From positions 86,780 through 135,000 of the forward strand of contig JAFIFT010000016.1 in assembly GCA_020831865.1 (NCBI GenBank): 48,221 nt of DNA, given 5' to 3'. The notes below the pieces were generated by a model. The model was given only the letters and a program-made list of their open reading frames with translations, ran no database searches and was not told the origin of the DNA. The stretch's first letter is position 1; each line of letters starts with the position of its first letter. The position numbers and the translations under genes are program-made. Shown here in pieces: positions 7,730 through 15,873 of this stretch. The stretch comes from Legionellaceae bacterium (GTDB lineage Bacteria; Pseudomonadota; Gammaproteobacteria; Legionellales; Legionellaceae).

Positions 7730-9024
7730 GAGCGCCCCCCATGAAATTCAGGATGTTTGAATAGCAAACAACTATTAGAGCCGCCAAAGCCAAAAGAATT
7801 GGACAATACTGCCCCCAGAGCCTTTTCTCTTGGTCCATCTGCCACATAGTCCAGATCGCAGTCCGGATCGGCCTCGCACCAATTTGCCGTCATGGGCACC
7901 ATGGCTTTTTGAATTGCTATCGCCGACAGGGCAGCCTCGAGAGCGCCGGCTGCCGCAATCAGGTGACCGGTCTGGCCTTTGGTCGAACTGACCGGAATCG
8001 AATAGGCATGCTCGGCCAATACCGCCTTGATAGCATTCGTTTCACTGAGATCATTCATTTTGGTAGAAGTGCCATGCGCATTAATATAATCAATATCGCG
8101 GGGCTGCACCCCTCCGTCCTGCAAAGCGCGCTCGATAGCCTGGCGGGCACCATCGCCATTGGGGTGGGAATCGGTAATCCGATAGGAGCTTAAGGAATTG
8201 CCCTCACCGGCCAACTCGGCATAAATTCTGGCACCGCGGGCCTGCGCCTTTTCCCATTCTTCCAGCACTAAAAACGCCGCACCCTCACCCAAAACAAAGC
8301 CGTTACGGGTTGCATCAAAGGGACGGCTGGCACGTTGCGGATGCTCATTATAGGTAGATAGCGCGCCTAAAAGGCAGAAACTGGACAGACCCAGTGGCTG
8401 GATCATCGAGTCATACCCACCGGCAAGCATAGCATCGGCATCGCCACGACGAATGATCTGCAAGGCCAGACCCAGCGCTTGCCCTCCGGAGGCACAAGCA
8501 GTATGCACCGAGGACACATAACCCTTGATACCAAACTGTTGTGCCAATAAAGCCAGGGCAGCATTGGACGTCGAGCGGCCGAAATCCTTCAGTTCACAAA
8601 ACGAACGGGCATTATCCTGCAACCGTTGCCAGTCCAACTGCCCCTCCGGTGCGGCATTTGTCTGGAAGCGCTGCAAATACTCAAATTCAGCCGTCATCAT
8701 ACCACTGCCGGTTACCATTCCCCAGCGACTGGCATTGCTCGCATTCGGCAATACCGCGGCATCGTCAAAGGCTTCAGCGGCTGCGGCAAGCGCATAGCGC
8801 GTAAAGGAACCAGCATAGCGATTCGCACGCGTATTCAGGTGGGAAGGCAAGGCAAAATGCTTGACTTCCGCCGCGATACGGGTCGGGAATTGACGCGCAT
8901 CAAATTGTTGGATTTCACCAATACCGGACTGTTTTTGCATCAGATGATCCCAGGTGCTTTCACGATCATTGCCCAGGGGAGAAACCATACCGATACCAGT
9001 GATAGCGACACGACGTTTACGCAT
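7726..9024 (-). CDS. beta-ketoacyl-ACP synthase II-type (FabF-like, intact triad)
   Basis: A FabF-like condensing enzyme of 432 residues. The nucleophile is C177 in 'HTACASGG', with H317 in 'NAHGTST' and H354 in 'GQTGHLIAAAG' completing the Cys-His-His triad. It would elongate acyl-ACP with malonyl-ACP. I chose ATG 9024 over an upstream TTG at 9045, because the protein then begins 'MRKRRVAITGIG', the usual FabF N-terminus, with AAGAGAAGAG just upstream. It overlaps the dehydratase by eight bases and the Cys-less partner by four, so all three are probably made together. A housekeeping fabF normally sits beside acpP/fabG, so this is a specialised copy. Confidence 0.9.
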   Translation of the reverse strand: MRKRRVAITGIGMVSPLGNDRESTWDHLMQKQSGIGEIQQFDARQFPTRIAAEVKHFALPSHLNTRANRYAGSFTRYALAAAAEAFDDAAVLPNASNASRWGMVTGSGMMTAEFEYLQRFQTNAAPEGQLDWQRLQDNARSFCELKDFGRSTSNAALALLAQQFGIKGYVSSVHTACASGGQALGLALQIIRRGDADAMLAGGYDSMIQPLGLSSFCLLGALSTYNEHPQRASRPFDATRNGFVLGEGAAFLVLEEWEKAQARGARIYAELAGEGNSLSSYRITDSHPNGDGARQAIERALQDGGVQPRDIDYINAHGTSTKMNDLSETNAIKAVLAEHAYSIPVSSTKGQTGHLIAAAGALEAALSAIAIQKAMVPMTANWCEADPDCDLDYVADGPREKALGAVLSNSFGFGGSNSCLLFKHPEFHGGRS

Positions 9025-9907
9025 TATTCTCTTCTCTTCGTTCAAAAACGGCTTCCATCACGCAGACACGTTTGCCCGCCACTTCACTGCGAAAGCTCAG
9101 GACTAAGGCATCGGCCGTTTGTTGTTTGACGTTCAAGGTTGACAGGACACTGTCTCCCGGATAGACAAACTCATTCATCTTGATCCGTTGCAGGCGGCGC
9201 AACCGCCAATGCGCAGTCAGGCGGCTGTGGGCGATGAAGTAGTCGGCCATATTCATCTTGCTTTGAATTAGCATGGTCATCGGCAAAACAGGCTTGCGCG
9301 GAAAATGATCCGGGAAAAAAGGCGCACTGCGACTGATATGCTTCACCATCTGCATGGACTGCCCTGAACGGAAATCCATAAGGGCATCAAAAGCCGGTGG
9401 CGTGCAACGGTGCGAGGGGGTTGCAGGAGTGAAGGCTTGCGGCTCGGCAAAAACCGGCAGGCTAGCCGGTCGGTTAATTTCATCAAACTGGCGGCGCACG
9501 GTATCTGCTGCAATAAAATCGTCCATGGGCAGCAACGGTCCCAGAGCACCTATTACTTCCGCGGCCATTTCCCCGGCAATGCTCGCCCTGGCCTGATACT
9601 GGACTGCCGTCTCATCCAGGCGTTCAATCTGCGCATCCAGAAAAAGGGTGCTGCCCACCGGTGCGCTGCGCCCCAGACGCACCTCCGCAACAATACCTGC
9701 TACTGGCCGGGCTCGAAACTGGTTGCAGAGCATGACATTCCAGGCAGCCAACTGTCCCAGAGTTTCGCCAATCAGAGCCGGCATAAAATGCCAGTCCCCG
9801 CCGGGGCCGGGCAGGAGATAGAAATCATCCGCCGTCACATGCTTTAGCCCCTGGATACGCTCACCGGGAACCACATCGAGGATGCGGTCCACGAATAAAA
9901 AACGCAT
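9017..9907 (-). CDS. double-hotdog 3-hydroxyacyl-ACP dehydratase (FabZXL-like)
   Basis: The 296 residues look like two fused FabA/FabZ hotdog domains. The second half has the catalytic histidine motif 'FFPDHFPRKPVLP' (H201), but the acidic partner 14 residues later is Q215. The first half has 'LIGETLGQLAAW' with E48 in the acidic position, but no histidine 14 residues before it. In FabZ dimers each active site takes His from one subunit and Glu from the other, so this fusion could form one composite site (H201 with E48). It follows the ACP with a TGATG junction. Dehydration of 3-hydroxyacyl-ACP is the expected role. Confidence 0.82.
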   Translation of the reverse strand: MRFLFVDRILDVVPGERIQGLKHVTADDFYLLPGPGGDWHFMPALIGETLGQLAAWNVMLCNQFRARPVAGIVAEVRLGRSAPVGSTLFLDAQIERLDETAVQYQARASIAGEMAAEVIGALGPLLPMDDFIAADTVRRQFDEINRPASLPVFAEPQAFTPATPSHRCTPPAFDALMDFRSGQSMQMVKHISRSAPFFPDHFPRKPVLPMTMLIQSKMNMADYFIAHSRLTAHWRLRRLQRIKMNEFVYPGDSVLSTLNVKQQTADALVLSFRSEVAGKRVCVMEAVFERREENNA

Positions 9908-10323
9908 CAGGCAACGCTTTCGCTGTTGGCGTCTTTTTCTGCCACAGCCGACACCACCAATTTACAAAAGGTCTCGACGCTAAATAAGCTTGGGATCTCA
10001 TTGACCTTCATATTGGCCTTGAAGTTTTCAGCAGGGACTTCACTTAAATACGCCTGCAGCGCTTGCATACCCTGCGCTGTTAACACCCCATTCTTTTCAA
10101 ATTCGTCCTCGGCCAAATCACCGCGGGCATTTTTTTCGAGCTGACCACGGGGAATTTTGATGGCAAATTCTTTTTCCAACTGAAAAATAAGGTCAAGAAA
10201 ATCAATAGATTCGGCGCCCAAATCGGCAATTAAACGACTGTTGAGACTCACTTCGTCTTCATCAATTACTAGTACATCCGCGATGATGGCGCGAACCTTG
10301 GGGTAAACACTCTCGATATTCAT
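9907..10323 (-). CDS. acyl carrier protein with long insertion (AcpXL-like)
   Basis: The phosphopantetheine attachment motif is 'LGAESIDFLDL', with S39 as the modified serine. Helices I and II are standard, but the protein has 138 residues where AcpP has about 78 and rhizobial AcpXL about 92. Extra sequence of about 50 residues lies between 'KIPR' and the final helix-like 'FSVETFCKLVVSAV'. The insertion could confer specific recognition by the dedicated enzymes of this cluster. GAGGA lies six bases upstream of the ATG, and the stop overlaps the dehydratase start. The 92-base gap to the fabL-like gene includes a TACAAT that might be a -10 element. Confidence 0.87.
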   Translation of the reverse strand: MNIESVYPKVRAIIADVLVIDEDEVSLNSRLIADLGAESIDFLDLIFQLEKEFAIKIPRGQLEKNARGDLAEDEFEKNGVLTAQGMQALQAYLSEVPAENFKANMKVNEIPSLFSVETFCKLVVSAVAEKDANSESVA

Positions 10324-10415
10324 GGTAAGTCCTCAAGTCTTGACAATGGAAAATTGCATTATTGTAACACAAGTCTTCCGGATAATAACAGAGAGTCCGC
10401 GCTCTTCTTCATGAC

Positions 10416-11177
10416 TTAACCTACCTGGCTATATCCGGCATCGACAAAGAGCGTATGACCATTAATCATGGCTGCTTCGGGCAGGCACAAAAGGTAAATG
10501 GCATTGGCAACATCGGAGGCCAGTAAAGGGCGATCGCTCAAGGCATGGGCCTGATAGGCATCAAGCAATTGTTCACGATTGGGGAAATACGCCAGCGCAT
10601 CGGTATCCACCACACCTGCCGATACTGTGTTGACCGTAATGCCCTGCGGAGCCAGTTCCAGACTCAGAGAACGCACCATTGCTTCCAGTGCTGCTTTTGA
10701 GGCGCCAATAAAGGCATAATTGGGAATGGCCCGTTGCGCCCCCAAACTGGACAAGGCGATTACCCGCCCCCCCTTGGGCATCGTTTCATGAAATTCGCGC
10801 ACCAGATGATTAAGCGCCAGCGCATTGGTTTCCAGACACCAGCGCCAATGTTTGGTCGACATCTGCAAAGCCGGTTTTAACACACCGCTGGCAGCGTTAC
10901 TGACCAATATGTCGACTTGCGAGAAATGCTGCCTGACGCTCTCAGCCAAGGCTTTAACCGAGGCATGATCGGCGACATTGGCTTGGAGTGCCACAGCCTT
11001 TTGCCCCATAGACGCAATGGTATGGACCAGGGTGTCTGCTGCATCTGAACTGTTGTAATAGACCGCAATAATATCGCAGCCGGCTTCCGCCAGCTTGCAA
11101 GCGCTTGCATAGCCAATGCCTTTTTCACGTGCCGCCCCGGTAATCAAGGCTACTTTACCTGCCAATGGTTTATTCAT
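10416..11177 (-). CDS. fabL: FabL-type NADPH enoyl-ACP reductase
   Basis: An SDR protein of 253 residues. The catalytic tyrosine and lysine are spaced Y154-x6-K161 ('NYAFIGASK'), as in enoyl-ACP reductases FabI/FabL, not Y-x3-K as in FabG. Blocks 'NAASGVLKP', 'SKAALEAMVRSLSLEL' and 'DTDALAYFPNRE' match Bacillus subtilis FabL as I remember it. It would reduce trans-2-enoyl-ACP, the last step of each elongation round. ATG 11177 was chosen, since a longer TTG-initiated frame to 11264 would add a non-homologous hydrophobic N-terminus. It is the promoter-proximal gene of the cluster. A ketoreductase is missing from the cluster, so the housekeeping FabG would be needed. Confidence 0.82.
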   Translation of the reverse strand: MNKPLAGKVALITGAAREKGIGYASACKLAEAGCDIIAVYYNSSDAADTLVHTIASMGQKAVALQANVADHASVKALAESVRQHFSQVDILVSNAASGVLKPALQMSTKHWRWCLETNALALNHLVREFHETMPKGGRVIALSSLGAQRAIPNYAFIGASKAALEAMVRSLSLELAPQGITVNTVSAGVVDTDALAYFPNREQLLDAYQAHALSDRPLLASDVANAIYLLCLPEAAMINGHTLFVDAGYSQVG

Positions 11178-11251
11178 AACGTTTATAGACCTTTTTTCAT
11201 CATACAAAAGCGCCAAAATTGCAAAAATCCGGCATGAATTTAAAAGCAGAA

Positions 11252-11280
11252 ACAGTACCCACAAAGCCCCGCACTGTCAA
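11252..11280 (-). promoter_or_regulatory. sigma70-type promoter for the fabL fatty-acid cluster
   Basis: On the minus strand a perfect TTGACA (+ strand 11275-11280) is followed after 17 bases by TACTGT (11252-11257). It lies about 75 bases upstream of the fabL start. The -10 matches at the key first, second and last positions. Confidence 0.6.
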
Positions 11281-11287
11281 CTTTTCC

Positions 11288-11316
11288 TTGTCATCTGTTC
11301 CGCAAATTTGTACCAT
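11288..11316 (+). promoter_or_regulatory. sigma70-type promoter for yajR-like gene
   Basis: TTGTCA (11288-11293), a 17-base spacer and TACCAT (11311-11316) are correctly arranged on the plus strand. Transcription would start about 24 bases before ATG 11347. The two divergent promoters stand back to back, with their -35 elements eight bases apart. Confidence 0.5.
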
Positions 11317-11346
11317 CACTGCCAAATTCATCTATTCTGCTCACTC

Positions 11347-12717
11347 ATGCCATCATCCTGGGGTCGCACCGTTTTTCCCATTGCCTTAATCTTTTCTTTC
11401 CGAATGTTAGGGCTGTTTATGCTCATCCCGGTTTTTTCTGTTTTAGCGCTCCAGCTGGAACAGGCCACCCCTGTGCTCATAGGGATTGCTCTGGGAGCCT
11501 ATGGACTGAGCCAGGGCATCCTGCAAATTCCCTTTGGTATGCTCTCAGACCGCTACGGTCGTAAACCCATCATCAGTATAGGCCTTATTCTCTTCGCGCT
11601 GGGCAGCCTGGCTGGCGCCCTGAGCACGTCCATCTATGGTATGATTTTTGCGCGAACCCTGCAGGGAATGGGGGCTATTGGCAGTGTATTGATTGCACTG
11701 AGCGCTGATCTCACCGCCGATGAACATCGCACCAAGGGGATGGCCTTGATTGGCATGACCATCGGACTGTCCTTTGCCCTGGCAATGATGATTGGCCCTC
11801 CGCTGGCCCGCTTCTTTGGTCTGGCCGGTATTTTCTATTTTTCCATCATGCTGGCGGCTTGCGGACTGCTGTTACTCTGGCTGGTGATTCCCAATCCCAC
11901 CCGCGAAATATTTCACGCCGACAGTGAAACGCAAACCGGCCTGTTGCTGGATGTCATACGAAAACCGGCGTTGCTCCAACTCAATGCCAGTATTTTCCTG
12001 CAGCATTTGCTGCTGACCACCACTTTTTTTGCCGTACCGATTATCCTGCACCGCCCCTTAGCCGATGGCACTATGATACAAACCTGGTACTTTTACCTGC
12101 CGGTCATGCTCATTGCCTTTTTACTAATGGTCCCTCTGATTATTTTGGCGGAAAAGCGCCAACACATGAAGCGGGTCATGCAAGGCGCCATTCTCGCAAC
12201 CCTGCTGGCCCAACTCCTGTTAGGATATTATAGTAATCTGTTTATCTGTTTTAGCCTGTTAATGACCCTGTATTTTACCGGCTTTAATGTCCTGGAAGCC
12301 TGCCTGCCCTCCCTGATCTCCAAACATGCCCCGGTAAAAAACAAAGGCAGCGCCATGGGCGTCTACTCCAGTTGTCAATTTCTGGGAATTTTTGCCGGTG
12401 GTTTTCTGGCCGGTATCCTTTATAAATACTATGATACCCAAGGTATTTTTTATGCCAATGCCTTACTGTGTCTCCTCTGGCTGGCTATTCTCTTCCGTTT
12501 TGAGCCCCTGGCCTATTTCAGCACGACGATTCTGCCTCTCCCATCCGCTACCGACCCGGAGATACTCCGGCAGGAACTGCTGGCCATTACGGGCGTAAAG
12601 GACGTCTATATTGCCCCGGAAGAGCAGGTCATCTACATCAAATTTAATAAACAGCAATGGCAACAAGCCGATGTCTTAGCTCTGCTGCAAAAAAGAGCCG
12701 GCAAGACAGCTCCGTAA
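11347..12717 (+). CDS. yajR: MFS efflux transporter of the YajR type
   Basis: A major facilitator protein of 456 residues with about twelve hydrophobic segments. MFS motif A, 'GMLSDRYGRK', is at residues 64-73. The last ~65 residues form a small soluble alpha/beta domain ('LPLPSATDPEILRQELL ... VIYIKF'), like the ferredoxin-fold YAM domain of E. coli YajR, which has 454 residues. The substrate is unknown; a proton-driven drug or metabolite exporter is likely. The open frame extends upstream to 11116, but ATG 11347 gives the normal N-terminus; no good ribosome-binding site precedes it. It is transcribed divergently from the fatty-acid cluster. Confidence 0.85.
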   Translation: MPSSWGRTVFPIALIFSFRMLGLFMLIPVFSVLALQLEQATPVLIGIALGAYGLSQGILQIPFGMLSDRYGRKPIISIGLILFALGSLAGALSTSIYGMIFARTLQGMGAIGSVLIALSADLTADEHRTKGMALIGMTIGLSFALAMMIGPPLARFFGLAGIFYFSIMLAACGLLLLWLVIPNPTREIFHADSETQTGLLLDVIRKPALLQLNASIFLQHLLLTTTFFAVPIILHRPLADGTMIQTWYFYLPVMLIAFLLMVPLIILAEKRQHMKRVMQGAILATLLAQLLLGYYSNLFICFSLLMTLYFTGFNVLEACLPSLISKHAPVKNKGSAMGVYSSCQFLGIFAGGFLAGILYKYYDTQGIFYANALLCLLWLAILFRFEPLAYFSTTILPLPSATDPEILRQELLAITGVKDVYIAPEEQVIYIKFNKQQWQQADVLALLQKRAGKTAP

Positions 12718-12781
12718 CCTGGTCGCGACATTCGACACCATTGTTGGCAAATGTGGGGCGGCATAGGGCTCTGCGACTCGC

Positions 12782-14656
12782 TCATCGTAATTTAAATGTC
12801 TGCCGGACCGCCTCCGCAATAGCCACAAAGACTTCAGACCAGTTTCCCGCTCGGCTCTGACGAAAGAGACGAACAGAATCATACCACAAACTTTTATCGT
12901 CACTTGCCCACCAACGCCAATCCGGATTATGCTTTAAAGCGACCCAGGTCGGACAACCGCAAGCACCGCCAAGATGGGCAATGGAGGTGTCAGAGGTAAT
13001 GACCAGATCCAGTTGCTGCATTAGCGCAAGCGTATCCATAAACGCCGCTTCGCCGCTGTCAAAATGCTCAGGCATGCGTTTAATATGCATGCTCCCGCTT
13101 AAGGATTCGAACTGATCCAGACCATAATTTTTCTGTAAGCTGTATAACTGGACACTATCAATATCAGATAATGCCTTGAAAAAACGCAAAGGAACCGAGC
13201 GGCCTCGATCGATGAGGCCACTCGGATTGCCCTGCCACACGATACCAATATTGACCGTCTCTTTACTAAAAAAATCTTGCCATTGTTGTATTTTTTCAGG
13301 AAGTGCTGAGAGGTAAGGTGCCCCGGAAATATCATGACGGCATAAACCGAGTTTTGCCGGTAAGCTCATCAAGGGAGCCTGATAATCAAAAGAGCCTTCT
13401 CCCGAGGGAGCGGTAGAACACAAGGAAAGAAAGGGAAACGCATGCGCAAACAGTTTGTGCAGAGCAGGATAGGTCTGCAAACAGAGCCTGGCCCCCCGGT
13501 TGTGCAGCAGGGTAGCAAAGCGGATGAACTGAATCATATCTCCCAGTCCTTGTTCCGAGGTCAACAAGATCGTTTTGCCATACAAGTCTTCCCCTTGCCA
13601 TTCAGCCACAGCCCCTTCCTGCGTCTGCTCCTTATGCTGCCGCCGGCGTTCATACTGCTGAAAACCTGCCTCATAGTTACCGTGCTTCAACAAATTTAGC
13701 GCGAGCGCCAGATGCGCATTCGAGTCATCAGGATAAAGAGCTATTGCGTGACGCAAAGTCTCCAGCGCTAGCGGGTAGTCTCCTCGAGCATTGTGCAGAT
13801 CGGCGATGTTGAAATATGGATCCATCGCCTCCGGCTCCATCTGTCGCAAGTCTTCATAGACCTGTAGTGCCTTATCATATTGACCCGTCTGCTGAAAAAA
13901 AATAGCAAGATTTCTTTGACATAAGGCGTTTTTTTTGTCGCTAGCACAGGCTTTGGCAAAGGCATTGGCTGCATGTTCCATTTTATCCAGTGCGGAAAAT
14001 GCAATACCAAGATTGCTCCATGCGATGGCATAGTCAGCATTTCGTTTGACGGCTTTGCAAAAAGCACTAATGGCCAGCCGAAACTGACCTTTTTGCAACA
14101 ACGCATGCCCAAGATTGTTATAGAAAGGCGCTCGAGTTGGCATGAGTTCGATTGCTTTTTGATGTTGAACAATAGCTTCATCGAGTTTTTTTTGTTTTTC
14201 GAGGACCGTGCCCAGATTGCTATAGGCATCAGCATAAGATGGTTTTAAGCGTAAGGCCTCCCGAAAGGCTGCTACGGCTTCTTCATTACGTTTCATAGCC
14301 GCAAGAGCATTGCCCAGATTACGAAAAGCTTCCGGATAGTTGCGGCGGTAACTAATTGCCTTCTCATAGGCATCCAAGGCGTCCTGATATTGTCCGACTT
14401 CTCGATAAGCCATGCCCAGATAACGCCAGGCATCAGCATTGGCAGGTTGAGCGGCAACAGCACGGGAATAGCACTGTATGGCCGCTTTCAGTTCACCCTG
14501 CTGATAGAAGGTCATGCCATACAGCCGTAAAAGATGACTGTGCTCAGGCTGTATCTTTAACGCCAGGCGATAACCATTCTGGGCGGCACGATAATTACCT
14601 TCTTTATGCCAATTCATGGCACGGTTGACGATATGCTTAAAGTTTTCCGATGGCAT
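12782..14656 (-). CDS. TPR-repeat protein with C-terminal GT9/GT41-like glycosyltransferase domain
   Basis: About ten TPR repeats occupy residues 5-350 ('YSNLGTVLEKQKKLDEAIVQ' is one). A domain of ~260 residues follows, containing 'LTSEQGLGDMIQFIRF', 'IGIVWQGNP' and 'LVITSDTSIAHLGGACG'. The last is the nucleotide-sugar-binding region of the heptosyltransferase-like (GT-B) fold found in bacterial TPR-glycosyltransferase proteins. It probably glycosylates a protein or cell-surface acceptor; the sugar is unknown. It lies on its own, convergent with yajR. ATG 14656 is preferred to an in-frame GTG at 14668; neither has a strong ribosome-binding site. Confidence 0.82.
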   Translation of the reverse strand: MPSENFKHIVNRAMNWHKEGNYRAAQNGYRLALKIQPEHSHLLRLYGMTFYQQGELKAAIQCYSRAVAAQPANADAWRYLGMAYREVGQYQDALDAYEKAISYRRNYPEAFRNLGNALAAMKRNEEAVAAFREALRLKPSYADAYSNLGTVLEKQKKLDEAIVQHQKAIELMPTRAPFYNNLGHALLQKGQFRLAISAFCKAVKRNADYAIAWSNLGIAFSALDKMEHAANAFAKACASDKKNALCQRNLAIFFQQTGQYDKALQVYEDLRQMEPEAMDPYFNIADLHNARGDYPLALETLRHAIALYPDDSNAHLALALNLLKHGNYEAGFQQYERRRQHKEQTQEGAVAEWQGEDLYGKTILLTSEQGLGDMIQFIRFATLLHNRGARLCLQTYPALHKLFAHAFPFLSLCSTAPSGEGSFDYQAPLMSLPAKLGLCRHDISGAPYLSALPEKIQQWQDFFSKETVNIGIVWQGNPSGLIDRGRSVPLRFFKALSDIDSVQLYSLQKNYGLDQFESLSGSMHIKRMPEHFDSGEAAFMDTLALMQQLDLVITSDTSIAHLGGACGCPTWVALKHNPDWRWWASDDKSLWYDSVRLFRQSRAGNWSEVFVAIAEAVRQTFKLR

Positions 14657-14707
14657 GGCAAGCTTCACAAACGGATGAGAAAAAAACCTCTACGCCTTCT
14701 GCTCAGG

Positions 14708-15538
14708 CTAGAATTTGTAATTAATCCCTAATTTCACCACATCGGCAGATAAATTTGTTTGCACCCTGGATGCCCCCATGACACGGGATACGGAACTAAA
14801 ATCGAGATGCAGATAGCTACAGTCCACCACCCAAGTGTTACTAAGCGCATAGGCAAGGCCGGCTCCCCCAGCCCAACCCGGCTCCGTGTACCTTGCCGAC
14901 CAGCGCCCGCTTCGGTCTGTAGCAACCACCTTAAAGTTTCCTAGTGCTGCCCCCAGTGTTCCGTAGAGCAGCCATTGTCGCATGGCAATACCGGCACGTA
15001 TGCGTGCCGTTGAAAACCAGTTTAAGTCAGTAAGCAGGCTCGTATTGCTTGCCAGGTTACTGTAGCGCGTTTGGTATTTACTGGCATTGAGATCCAGCAT
15101 TGCGCCCAACAGCAGTGTGTCAAATTGTTTATCATACCCGACCGTCGCACCTAAAAACCAATTTTCATCCTCAGGATTAAAATCAAAGCTATCACTGATG
15201 ATATGTCCGGGAATCGTCGAGGTCGTGCCTTCAATGACATTGGTAACGGTTAAGGTTGAACCTTCAATAACACTAGTGATGGTAGGCGAAATAATATCAT
15301 TAGTATTGATAGTGGTTTCGGTCACATCGGGAATAATGGTAACCGTGGTGTTGGTCACATTCGGGATGATGGAAGTCGTCGCAGGGATACTCTGTTCTGT
15401 AGATAGCTTTCCTTTGTTCTCAAGCTTACCGTATCAGAAGCCATCCCATTTGAACGCCTCCCGGCTATCACGGGCAATCGCCAGATCAGAAACGGCCAGA
15501 ACGGCTAATATGGATGAAGAAACAAGCGTCAGTTTCAT
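14708..15538 (-). pseudogene. porin-like outer-membrane beta-barrel gene interrupted by one in-frame TGA
   Basis: An ATG at 15538, with AAGGGA ten bases upstream, starts a clean signal peptide (beginning MKLTLVSSSILAVLAV and ending near LAIA). At codon 35 (15434-15436) a TGA stops the frame just after 'KWDGF'. The same frame then continues unbroken for 241 codons, through 'GWAGGAGLAYAL' to the barrel-type C-terminus 'KLGINYKF'. This is therefore a single nonsense change and not a frameshift. A GTG at 15358 could restart translation but would give no signal peptide. Between signal and barrel lies a Thr/Ile/Val-rich stretch with repeated units. It is probably a recent pseudogene; readthrough or a sequencing error are alternatives. 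Confidence 0.8.
15217..15378 (-). repeat. Thr/Ile/Val-rich degenerate repeats within the porin-like gene
   Basis: The translated frame repeats 'IIPNVTNTTVT' and 'IIPDVTETT', then 'SVIEGSTLTV' and 'NVIEGTTSTI'. These look like tandem duplications of short beta-strand units before the barrel domain. Such units are unusual at the N-terminus of a small porin. Confidence 0.6.
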
Positions 15539-15873
15539 TACTCTGCATTCCCTTAAATGATTACAGCAGCTCTGTTATTGTAAACGGATATTCCCTGCCC
15601 ATCATCTCTGGCGATGGCCAAAGCCACGAGTTTACGGGTCTCAGCAATGTCTGTAGAGTAGTAACATCCTTGAAAAAAACAAGGTTACGTCGATCGTGTC
15701 TGCCATCTTAGCGTTAGGCGCTGCTTCTTGCAAGCAGATTTTTACCGTTCAAGCCGTTTCTGATACTGGGCAGAAGACCGCTAAAAACCTCGTCTCAATT
15801 GTGCTCACCATACTAGCACAATCCGCTATTACAGCTATACTAGTAGTGAGCCAAAAGATTAAGTGTATTGACG
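15539..15873. other. intergenic region between the divergent porin-like and effector-like genes
   Basis: I see no convincing gene in these 335 bases. A small hairpin (ccttg / caagg around an A-run) lies near 15668-15685. A TATACT at 15836-15841 on the plus strand would make a good -10 element about 33 bases before ATG 15874, but no good -35 stands 17 bases upstream. The hexamers tactag and ctagta flank that area as a short inverted repeat. Confidence 0.5.

Noticed and set aside
5602-11177. Aryl polyene biosynthesis as the function of the fatty-acid cluster
   Set aside because: Aryl polyene clusters also have KS pairs, ACP and acyltransferases, but also an aromatic starter enzyme and several ACPs and transporters not seen here; an enoyl reductase argues for a saturated chain. 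Not fully excluded.
15434-15436. Recoding of TGA as Trp or selenocysteine in the porin-like gene
   Set aside because: TGA ends several neighbouring genes, including rplP-type junctions and the ketosynthases, and no selenocysteine context is expected in a porin.
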